In this document: piece by piece, positions 12,601 through 21,900 of the stretch
Layout: every line of letters begins with the position of its first letter
Position numbering within the stretch: position 1 is the stretch's first letter
Source of the DNA: Xestospongia muta
Lineage: Eukaryota; Porifera; Demospongiae; Haplosclerida; Petrosiidae
Direction: 5' to 3'
Assembly: GCA_963693285.1 (NCBI GenBank)
Contig: OY848923.1
Coordinates: 2,862,038 to 2,926,037, forward strand
DNA: 64,000 bases
Notes under the pieces: model-generated
What the model saw: the letters and a program-made list of their open reading frames with translations, nothing else
Database searches by the model: none
What the model was told of the DNA's origin: nothing
Program-made: the position numbers and the translations under genes

Positions 12601-14147
12601 TAGGATAATGTTGCTTGTTTTTTACACATACAGATGAATATGGAGACTGGTCAAATCAAGGATGTAATGAAACAGCTATCAATAGTACAGTGGTCACATG
12701 TGAATGTAATCATCTCACTAGTTTTGCTATATTATTAGTAAGGATTATGAAACATTGTATATAATTTTTGTGTATATATTTCAGGATGTGTCTCCTACTG
12801 TTAAACCAACAGAAAAGACAGGACTGACATTGTTCTTAGATTCTGTCACTTACATTGGTATCATTGTCTCTCTGTGTTGTCTGACAGTTACTGTCATCTC
12901 TTATATTTGCAATATGTAAATAGTTAATTTATTGACAATTAGTCAGATGTTATTATCTTCTTGCAGAAAGCTACGTACTTCTGATCACGGTCAACTACTT
13001 TTGAATTTGTGTTTTGCTTTAATGGGTTTGTATATCACCTTTATCATTGCTCTTCATAGTACAGAGATTCCAGGACTGTGTGCTGTTGTGGGTGCTGTGT
13101 TACAATATTTTTTTCTTGTGACATTTATGGTGATGGCTGCTGAGGCTATCAATTTATATATGAATTTAGTGATTGTTCTTGGTGGGAAAATTCAACATTT
13201 TGTATTGAAAGCTACTGTTTTATCATGGGGTTAGTTTGATCAATGAGTTCTATATAGTAATATAATCTTTTATTACTAAATTTAGTTACTCCATTCTTTA
13301 TTGTGTTGTTCTGTTTTGCTCCAAATTATCAAAACTATTTGAGTGATCATTTGTAAGTAAAGTAAATTGATTGATGATGTAGTGACTACATGTGTTATTT
13401 TTTTATAGCTGTCGAGCATTTAATATACCATACTATATTGGTATGGTAGTCCCATTTCTGATCATCTATTTGTTTAATTGGATTGTGTTTATCATTATCC
13501 TTGTTTGTCTGCTCCAGAAAAACTACCAGTCCAAATCAAAGAAGGACACAAAAACATCATTTCTTCATCAACAACTCATTATAGCCATAACATTATCTGT
13601 ATTGTTTGGTTTGGGATGGGTTATTGGACTGTTTGCCACTCAAGATATCCATACTAATAAAACAACACGAGACATTCTTGCTGCATTGTTTGTAGTCTTC
13701 ACTGCCTTCCATGGTCTGTTTATTTTTATGATGCAATGTCTACGTTCAAAGGATATTAGAAATAGTTGGAAGAGATGTTTTTTTGGTGTGACAAGAAAAG
13801 AAGTCAATGAAGTAATGTCATCAACAATTTTACATCAAAAAAAGTATCAACGTTCAAGTAAAACTAAGTTTGTAGCAGATGCTAAAAACCCCAGTTCAAG
13901 AGAGAGTAATATTGTATTTCGTAAAATCAGTGATCCAATTCATTCTCTTAGATCTTTAGAGAGTGTTACCAAATCCAAGGAAGAAGAAAGTGTGGGGTTT
14001 GCTGAGACACAATTCAATAAATATTATATTGATGAAATTGATGACCATGAGGAAAAAATGTTAAGAAAGAAGAAGTCTGACATAATTTTTAATAAATATT
14101 TTGATGGTTTCACTTATGGTGAAACTTCTCTCTATTTTGATTATTGA
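1..14147 (+). CDS. Adhesion GPCR paralogue 1, 5'-incomplete (Ig/FN3/EGF/HRM/GAIN/GPS/7TM)
   Basis: This is the 3' part of one large multi-exon gene that starts before the window. I place 32 exons, all joining in phase: 1-381, 1350-1922, 1973-2578, 2835-3407, 3462-4079, 4153-4401, 4865-5191, 5817-6119, 6167-6469, 6828-7145, 7288-7611, 7829-8104, 8228-8323, 8478-8584, 8635-8854, 9003-9320, 9614-9907, 10279-10389, 10438-10725, 10797-10894, 10935-11023, 11067-11221, 11267-11529, 11575-11706, 11760-11854, 11897-12347, 12398-12449, 12634-12737, 12785-12915, 12967-13229, 13286-13352 and 13409-14147. No stop or frameshift was seen. Family knowledge: adhesion GPCRs use long modular ectodomains and a GAIN/GPS autoproteolysis unit upstream of the seven helices. 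The FN3 block could belong to a separate gene, but there is no signal-peptide exon or stop between 9907 and 10279 and both junctions are phase 1, so one gene is favoured. Confidence 0.8.
440..715 (+). repeat. Dispersed repeat, copy A (inverted relative to 36105-36355)
   Basis: Within the first long intron of gene 1. The stretch containing gtatgtgtctatttcatatg, gtacatgtaaaagt and the tail near atttagttctttatcacat matches the reverse complement of 36105-36355 over most of its length with scattered differences. No coding sequence is apparent. It is probably a non-autonomous element or a segmental remnant; I did not identify terminal repeats or a target-site duplication. Confidence 0.6.
1316..1348 (+). 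repeat. (CT)n microsatellite abutting a 3' splice site
   Basis: An almost pure CT run ends directly at the acceptor CAG used for the exon beginning at 1350, so the microsatellite itself forms the polypyrimidine tract. The Ser-Leu-rich ORF across it is a repeat translation, not protein. Confidence 0.85.
5724..5814 (+). repeat. Long (CT)n microsatellite at the acceptor of the first FN3 exon
   Basis: About 90 nt of CT repeat with a few interruptions (TTTCTC, TCACTCAC) leads into the acceptor tctcag before the exon at 5817. It serves as an extended polypyrimidine tract and is expected to be length-polymorphic. Confidence 0.85.
5817..9907 (+). CDS. FN3-domain exon array of aGPCR paralogue 1
   Basis: About eight FN3 domains are encoded by ten exons: 5817-6119, 6167-6469, 6828-7145, 7288-7611, 7829-8104 with 8228-8323 (one domain split by an intron), 8478-8584 with 8635-8854 (another split domain), 9003-9320 and 9614-9907. 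FN3 hallmarks are the early Trp (ILVTWSPV, IYVTWEAP, TLSWDPI) and the C-terminal Y-x-F-x-V or similar (VTYSFTVFANN, AQYTFNVTGQT). The split exons are the only ones here that break the one-exon-one-domain rule. The domain in 7829-8104 contains RGGRRKRQT, a strong furin-type site. Intron 9908-10278 shows no recognisable feature. Confidence 0.8.
6481..6615 (+). repeat. Compound (CT)n/(CTAT)n microsatellite in an FN3-array intron
   Basis: CTGTCT, CTCT and then CTAT/TCTA units run for about 135 nt just downstream of the donor at 6470. The remainder of the intron to 6827 is AT-rich with no coding signal. Confidence 0.85.
10279..12347 (+). CDS. EGF-like, Ig, SEA-like, HRM-like and GAIN-like exons of aGPCR paralogue 1
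   Basis: 10279-10389 is an EGF-like domain with six cysteines (CSTSPCGQHGTC then CQC and SGINC). 10438-10725 is an Ig domain (NLTCKATGSPNP, DRGFYHCEARS). 10797-11221, in three exons, gives an alpha/beta segment resembling a SEA-type domain; that assignment is tentative. 11267-11529 looks like a hormone-receptor motif (HRM): WPETNIGG, CPCGNG, ATRYCGG and a later Trp and Cys. 11575-12347 supplies a helical then beta-rich GAIN-like region (SVSVLVSATEDVSQN; NAVFITD; VNLRFIINP) leading to the GPS. All exons have one-to-one counterparts in paralogue 2, apart from 6 extra nt (two residues) in 11897-12347. The 53-nt intron 11707-11759 is nearly identical in all three paralogues. Confidence 0.75.
12398..14147 (+). 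CDS. GPS motif, seven-helix core and cytoplasmic tail of aGPCR paralogue 1
   Basis: The GPS spans 12398-12449 and 12634-12737: CSFWNQS, then GDWSNQGC and CECNHLTSFAILL. The family's autoproteolysis site is between Leu and Thr of HLT. 12785-12915 encodes TM1, 12967-13229 TM2-TM3, 13286-13352 TM4, and 13409-14147 TM5-TM7 plus the tail. Family marks include FGLGW in TM6 and HGLFIFMMQCL at the end of TM7. The loop with LCAVVGAVL carries a Cys, and CRAF follows TM4, fitting the usual extracellular disulfide. The tail of about 125 residues is charged (EEEESVGF-like, HEEKMLRKKKSD) and differs from the paralogues, whereas the helices are nearly identical. TAT-TGA ends the frame at 14147. Confidence 0.88.
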
Positions 14148-14406
14148 CACAATTACTTGTTTACATTCTTAAATGTTTTTACGTATAATTTTGCTGTAGT
14201 GTGCTTATATTTTAATTGTGTAGAAAAGGTTATCAGTCTTGATTTTGTATCTTATCATTCATTGATGTTTTCTGTGGTACTATCTTGTTGACTAACCTAT
14301 TATAAAATATAAGGATGTTCAAACTAAAGTCTTGTGGAGATTTTGTTGTGTATTACTGTGCTTGCCCCAAGGAGAAGTCAATTATTCATTCTTGTATCTT
14401 TACCAA

Positions 14407-14693
14407 TGATTGCTATTGCTACTACTGGGACTGGTGTTATTAGAGAGAAGTATTCCGTAGTGTGTACCATAGATGTGGATGATGATGACCTTAATATCAT
14501 TGTTGTCAATACCATTACAGTCAAACTTGGAAAAAGTATGGTTAATTCTATGAATTATGGATATAACAGTGTATCTATATCCTACACTCCATGACATCAC
14601 ATAGTGGACAGTATCAATGTGCAGTGAACAACAAACATATTGATATCAGTTATGAAGATACATATTTAAAGAGTTACATTATTGATACATATA
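14407..14693 (+). pseudogene. Orphan degenerate Ig exon
   Basis: This piece is homologous to the Ig exon at 29256-29547 of paralogue 3 (IATTGTGVIREKYSVVC, NSVSISYTP) but lies alone in the intergenic space after paralogue 1. The acceptor AG is changed to AA (accaa at 14403-14406). A 4-nt deletion near 14589 (CACTCCATGACATC versus CACTCCACTGATGACATC) shifts the frame. The donor (atagtaagt) survives. It is a dead exon copy and records a past duplication of an Ig module into this spot. The rest of 14148-15180 holds no gene I can support. Confidence 0.75.
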
Positions 14694-14959
14694 GTAAGTA
14701 TTATTGCATTATATATATTTAGTCTGCTCTTTGTCATGTACATGCTTTTTGTGATAAAAGTCATCTCCATCAAACTCATGAATCACATTGTCTTCAGTCA
14801 TGATCTTTGGTCTTTTTCCCATTTTTATTTTACTAAATAGTTGATTTATGTTTATATTATAACATCCCAAAAATTATTAAGTGTTCTTGACAGTATTTTT
14901 ACTTATGAATTATCATATAATTAAAACACTCACCTAAATTGAAGTCAAAACTTCATAAA

Positions 14960-15203
14960 TGTCGTCAAAAAACGAGACTAATATCTATAACAATCACTTG
15001 ATACTTATCAGAGGAAGTGTTGTCATTAAAGATAACTATAACCTGGTCTTAATAATCACATAATACCCAACTGATGCAAAAGTGCGTCTATTGGTCTTAA
15101 GTGAACGCCCACGCTCGACTCAAAATTGATTCTATCTCGTATAATTGGTAAACTCTAAATTACCACGTTGAAGTGGCTCTATCTCAGGCTGTACTGGGTA
15201 CAA
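14960..15203 (+). promoter_or_regulatory. Candidate promoter/5' flank of aGPCR paralogue 2
   Basis: Unlike the very AT-rich surroundings, this stretch contains several CpGs (gtgaacgcccacgctcgac, tatctcgtat, accacgttg) and lies directly upstream of the first signal-peptide exon. The second and third cassette copies lack it, because homology between copies begins only about 17 nt before the ATG. This makes it the best candidate for the ancestral promoter. No TATA box or transcription start can be fixed. Confidence 0.35.
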
Positions 15204-15919
15204 ATGGCTGTCATTGTATGCTTACTGGCTCTTGCTTCACTACTAGGTAATGTTTTAACTTGTAAACATTTCTTTTTTTCATTTTATTTTCATTAGGAGC
15301 TCATTCTCAATTTATATGTTATGTTGATAATGTATGTTCATCTCCTACTTCTGGTATTACAAATGAAGAACAATGTTGTAATCAAGTTTTAGTACGTTGT
15401 ACAAGTCCAGGATGTTTTGTAACATTTCATGGTGGAAGTGTATCAGAAGGATGTCAACATTGTTACAGTAACTTATGTTGTTAGGATTATATACAATTAC
15501 TTTCATTTCTTTTACAGTTATCGGATTTGAATCAAGAACTATATCATTAAATGAATCAGATACTGAATATCAAATACCTATCAGAGTATCTTCATTCTCA
15601 CCAATACTTGGTATAGGTACCTTTACACTCACATCTACTGTTGTCACCTCAAATGCTTCTTCAGGTAAATTGAATATCTGCAATAATGCTTGTGACTATT
15701 CCAATGTTATAGGAATTGATTTTGAGCATACTGAACAGACATTTACTTACATGACTGGTACATTTCCAACTTCCCAAACTCTACGAATAAGAATTAAAAA
15801 AGATAACATTGCTGGTGAAGGATTGGAGGAGATACATATTCGTCTTGTATCCAATCCAGTAAATGTTACAGGACTATATGGCATTCATGACCTCATCATC
15901 AAGATACAAGATATGGATA
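15204..15919 (+). CDS. Cassette copy 1: signal peptide, 8-Cys domain, Calx-beta-like domain
   Basis: 15204-15246 encodes MAVIVCLLALASLLG, a typical signal peptide; a 50-nt intron follows. 15297-15467 encodes a 57-residue domain with eight cysteines (ICYVDNVC, EQCCNQ, RCTSPGC, GCQHC) that I do not recognise. 15518-15919 encodes a 134-residue Calx-beta-like domain (IGFESRTISLNES, AGEGLEEIHIRLVSNP, DLIIKIQDMD). It ends with donor GTAAGT in phase 1, so the unit must splice onward. Calx-beta folds occur in sponge aggregation-factor-type and integrin-beta4-type extracellular proteins (family knowledge). The 50-nt intron is out of frame and contains a stop if retained, unlike in copies 2 and 3. Confidence 0.75.
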
Positions 15920-18900
15920 GTAAGTACCTACTCTTAGTATTAATTTTATAGACAGAATAAAAGTAAAACTTAATAGTGAGAGAATGTTTAACATCAAAAT
16001 GTTAGTGTGATAATTGATGAATACTATCCCTGTGTATTTTAAACTAACATCTCTTCCTGATAAATGTGAGTTTACTGGTGACCAACAGTCAACAAGGAAA
16101 CATCTATATAGCACTCATTGTATAAATTGTTTGTTTTCTTAATTATTACATAGTTATTTGGGTGGAATATAACACATAGTTCAAAACTAGTAAATACACA
16201 CACAGTTTCCTTATTAATTAATTTAGACAACTCATGTAGTATATTAAACTATGAACTATAAGATCATGTCATTAGTTAAACAAACATTATAGTGGAGACT
16301 AGACATATGTGTGAATGATGTTACTTTGGAGTTTACATTATGGAAGCCTTCTTAACCACTAATACACATGTGTGAGATCAGTTGAAGTATAAGAAGTGTA
16401 GTATATATAAACTGTAAACATTGATTTGTTGATTTAATTAATACATGGTTATACAAGTTGTATATGAAGTAAACATAAAAATTTCAATTAAATAAGTAGT
16501 AGAAGTGTCTGTGTAAGGATGACCCGAATTCGATTGAAATGTATTGTAGAAAACACAGAATATCACAACCAAAACCAATCAGAATATATTAATACATGTA
16601 AGGCTTCCTTCTGTCCCTAGAATAATGCCCATATTGTGATATTTATAGGCTAAAGGAATGTTTCTAAGCATCACAGTAGAAGTTGGTGAAAATGATGAAT
16701 TGCTCATGTTTATATCTGTTCTACTTAATATGTAGTTCAAGTTAAAGCAAGTTCATTTGCTCTTTTCATTTCTCAAAATCTGCATGAGGCAACAGCATTC
16801 TATGTCTAATGAACTTTGATATAGATTGGAGCATTGGCTTTTATGTAGTTGGTCTCTCTTCAGCAGACCCTAATGATCTACCTTCTAAGTCAAGTCAATA
16901 TTGGTTACTTTTTAGACAAGGTGTCTTGTTTTTCCATAGCTACATACTTCACCTTTACTTAATCTCCAGGTCTGCTTGATGCAAACTAAGCTCCGCTCAT
17001 AGGTCATTTCTAGTTTCTAATTCCTGATAGTATTATGCTTGCAATTTCTTAGCCATATAGTCCTTGAATTGAGTCATGACTAGTTCTTTACCTATTAGTG
17101 TTTTTTTAACTCCTACTCCTTTCAGCTAAGTTATAAACCTCCTTCAATGATGCATAGAGATCATTACTCTATTCTCACTTTCCAACTTACAATTCTCTCT
17201 ATCACTGTGGTAAGCTCCTTACTTACCTCATTCAGTTCCTTTCAAATCGTTTAAACTCATCCTGACACACCCTCAACTAAGCAACTATAGTAAATTACTT
17301 TTAGTTCTAACCATTAGTAATATAAACAGTGAATTTTGTAGTAATTAGTAATTAAAAATATTATGTTTACTTTAGTCCACTAATAAGTTTGCTACATACA
17401 GCCTGTATAACCATATACTGGTTAAATCATCTAATCGATTTGTACAATGTTATATATTGCTGTCAGATGGTATCACCAGCAAGTGCCAGTTGGCTGTACT
17501 GGGTACAAATGGCTGTCTTTGTATGCTTACTGGCTCTTGCTTCGCTGCTAGGTAATGTTTTAACTTGTAAACGTTTCTTTTTTTTTTTCATTTTATTTTC
17601 ATTAGGAGCTCATTCTCAATTTATATGTTATGTTGGTAATGTATGTTCATCTTCTACTTCTGGTATTACAAGTGAAGAACAATGTTGTAATCAAGTTTTA
17701 GTACATTGTAAAGGTCCAGGATGTTTTGTTACATTTCGTGATGATGGAGGTGTATCAGAAATATGTCAACATTGTTACAGTAACTTATGTTGTTAGGATT
17801 ATATAAAATTAGTTCAATTTCTTTTTGTAGTTATTGGATTTGAATCAAGAACTATATCATTAAATGAATCAGATACTGAATATCAAATACCTGTCAGAGT
17901 ATCTTCATTCTCACCAATACTTGGTATAGGTACCTTTAGACTCACATCTACTGTTGTTAGTTCAAATGCTTCTTCAGGTAAATTGAATATCTGCAACAAT
18001 GCTTGTGATTATTCCAATATTATAGGAGTTGATTTTGAGCATACTGAACAGACATTTACTTACACAGCTGGTACATTTCCAACTTCCCAAACTCTACGAA
18101 TAAGAATTAAAAAAGATAACATTGCTGGTGAAGGATTGGAGGAGATACATATTCGTCTCATATCAAATCCAGTAAATGTTACAGGACTACATGGAATTCA
18201 TGACCTCATCATCAAGATACAAGATATGGATAGTAAGTACCTACTCTTAGTATTAATTCTATAGAGAGAATAAAAGTAAAACTTAATAGTGAGAGAATGT
18301 TCAACATCAAAATGTTAGTGTGATAATTGATGAATACTATCCCTGTGTATTTTAAGCTAACATCTCTTCCTGATAAGTGTGAGTTTACTGGTGACCAACA
18401 GTCAACAAGGAAACATCTATATAGCACTCATTGTATAAATGGATTGTTTTCTTAATTATTACATAGTTATTTGGGTGGAATATAACACATAGTTCAAAAC
18501 TAGTAAATACACACACAGTTTCCTTATTAATTAATTTAGACAACTCATGTAGTATATTAAACTATGAACTATAAGATCATGTCATTAGTTAAACAAACAT
18601 TATAGTGGAAACTAGACATATGTGTGAATGATGTTACTTTGGAGTTTACATTGGGGAAGCCTTCTTAACCACTAATACACATGTGTGAGATCAGTTGAAG
18701 TATAAGAAGTGTAGTATATATAAACTATAAACATTGATTTGTTGATTTAATTAATACATGGTTATACAAGTTTATATGAAGTAAACATAAAACTTTCAAT
18801 TAAATAAGTAGTAGAAGTGTCTGTGTAAGGATGACCCGAATTCGATTGAAATGTATTGTAGAAAACACAGAATATCACAACCAAAACCAATGAGAATATA

Positions 18901-21900
18901 TTAATACATGTAAGTCTTCCTTCTGTTCCTAGAGTAATGCCCGTATTGTGATATTTATAGGCTAAAGGAATGTTTCTAAGCATCACAGTAGAAGTTGGTG
19001 AAAATAATGAATTGCTCACATTTACATCTGTTCTACTTAATATGTAGTTCAAGTTAAAGCAACTTTATTTGCTCTTTTCATTTCTCAAAATCTGCATGAG
19101 GCAACAGCTTCTATGTCTAATGAAGTTTGATATAGATCAGAGCATTGGCTTTTATGTAGTTGGTCTCTCTTCAGCAGACCCTATAATGATGATCTACCTT
19201 CTAAGTCAGGTCCATATATTGGTTACCTTAGACAAGGTGTCTTTGTTTTTCCATAGCTACATACTTCACCTTTACTTAATCTCCAGGTCTGCTTGATGCA
19301 AACTAAGCTCCGCTCATAGCTTATTTCTGGTTTCTAATTCCTGATAGTATTATGCTTGCAATTTCTTAGCCATATAGTCCTTGAATTGAATCATGTCTAG
19401 TTCTTTACCTATTAGTGTTTTTTTAACTCCTACTCCTTTCAGCTGAGTTATAAACCTCCTTCAATGATGCATGGAGATCATTGCTCTATTCTCACTTTCC
19501 AACTTACAATTCTCTCTATCACTGTGGTAAGCTCCTTACTTACCTCATTCAGTTCCTTTCAAATCGTTTAAACTCATCCTGACACACCCTCAACTAAGCA
19601 ACTATAGTAAATTCCTTTTAGTTCTAACCATTAGTAATATAAACAGTGAATTTGTAGTAATTAGTAATTAAAAATATTATGTTTACTTTAGTCCACTAAA
19701 TAAGTTTGCTACATACAGTCTGTGTAACCATATACTGGTTAAATCATCTAATCGATTTGTACAATGTTATATATTGCTGTCAGATGGTATCACCAGCAAG
19801 TGCCAGTTGCTGTATTGGGTAAAAATATCTGTCATTGTATGCTTACTGGCTCTTGCTTCGCTGCTAGGTAATGTTTTAACTTGTAAACGTTTCTTTATTT
19901 TCATTTTATTTTCATTAGGAGCTCATTCTCAATTTATATGTTATGTTGGTAATGTATGTTCATCTTCTACTTCTGGTATTACAAGTGAAGAACAATGTTG
20001 TAATCAAGTTTTAGTACATTGTACAAGTCCAGGATGTTTTGTGACATTTCGTGATGGAGTTGTATCAGAAGGATGTCAACATTGTTACAGTAACTTATGT
20101 TGTTAGAATTATATACAATTACTTCCATTTCTTTTATAGTTATTGGATTTGAATCAAGAACTATATCATTGAATGAATCAGATACTGAATATCAAATACC
20201 TATCAGAGTATCTTCATTCTCACCAATACTTGGTATAGGTACCTTTAGACTCACATCTACTGTTGTCACCTCAAATGCTTCTTCAGGTAAATTGAATATC
20301 TGCAATAATGCTTGTGATTATTCCAATATTATAGGAGTTGATTTTGAGCATACTGAACAGACATTTACTTACATGACTGGTACATTTCCAACTTCCCAAA
20401 CTCTACGAATAAGAATTAAAAAAGATAACATTGCTGGTGAAGGATTGGAGGAGATACATATTCGTCTTGTATCCAATCCAGTAAATGTTACAGGACTATA
20501 TGGCATTCATGACCTCATCATCAAGATACAAGATATGGATAGTAAGTACCTACTCTTAGTATTAATTCTATAGAGAGAATAAAAGTAAAACTTAATAGTG
20601 AGAGAATGTTCAACATCAAAATGTTAGTGTGATAATTGATGAATACTATCCCTGTGTATTTTAAGCTAACATCTCTTCCTGATAAGTGTGAGTTTACTGG
20701 TGACCAACAGTCAATAAGGAAACATCTATATAGCACTCATTGTATAAATAGATTGTTTTCTTAATTATTACGTAGTTATTTGGGTGGAATATAATACATA
20801 GTTCAAAACTAGTAAATATGCAGACAGTTTTCTATATTAATTAATTTAGACAAGTCATGTAGTAAATTATACTATGAACTTCAAGATCATGTCATTAGTT
20901 AAACAAACAATTATAGTGGAAACTAGACATATGTGTGAATGATGTCACTATGGAGTTCACATTAGGTAAGCCTTCTTAACCACTAGTGCACATGTGTGAG
21001 ATCAGTTGAAGTATAAGAAGTGTAGTATATATAAACTGTAAAAACTTATAATTCTACCTTAAAATGATTTTTATTTCAGTTAAATTTTGTTCAACCTCTC
21101 CATGTGGACAACATGGTACATGTTATAATTTGAGAAATGGATATTTTTGTGAATGTTTTGATGGATACTCTGGTATCAACTGTGATCGAGGCAAGACATA
21201 CATAAATATTTAACATGAGAAAAAAAATCATTTTTATATTTTTTAGTATTGATTGATATAATTACACCACAAATTACACAACCACCTAAAAACACTTCAG
21301 GAAATCTCCACTCTACCACTAACCTTATATGTAATGCTACTGGTTCTCCTAATCCTACAATATTGTGGTATAAAGATAATATTATAATTCCCTATGGCAA
21401 TACTGATGGCTCCGTGTTGTTATTTCCTGAGTTAAAATTAGAGGATCGAGGATTATATTATTGTGAAGCTAGAAGTTTAATCAATGGAAGATATGTCTCT
21501 GTGACATCATCAAAAATTCTCTTAAATATTTCAGGTTTGTGACTATGTGGTGTGCAATTTTGTTTTTGGTATGTATTTTTCATATTTATTGTTATTTTTT
21601 ATTTTATAGATGTTGTTCAATATGAAGCTGAGATTCAACTGCCAGATGATTTTTATAGGACAAATAATCAGAAGGTGTCTGAAAGAGTGTCTGATCTTAT
21701 TAATGAGGTGTAATTTAATATAATATATTAAATTACAGCTCACTATTAATTAACGTTAACTATTTTTCAGATTGATAACTTGCTTTTTAATGAAACTTTA
21801 ATGATCATGTCTGAGACCTCATTTTTCTCAGTACAAATTCTTAATGTGGATCATATAAAGTAAATAAAAATTGAAATCAACATTCTTATATTTTCTCTGT

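Noticed and set aside
17389..17796. 135-codon ORF read as one exon
   Set aside because: It crosses a clear GT-AG intron (17552-17605) and starts upstream in non-coding sequence; split exons fit the other two copies.
18212..18427. 71-codon minus ORF repeated at 15899, 18212 and 20521
   Set aside because: Conserved only as part of the triplicated segment; it overlaps the Calx-beta exon end and intron and has no family features.
18762..19052. 96-codon minus ORF inside the 1.04-kb element, considered as a transposase remnant
   Set aside because: No recognisable motif, and the counterpart in the first copy is interrupted; not supported as protein.
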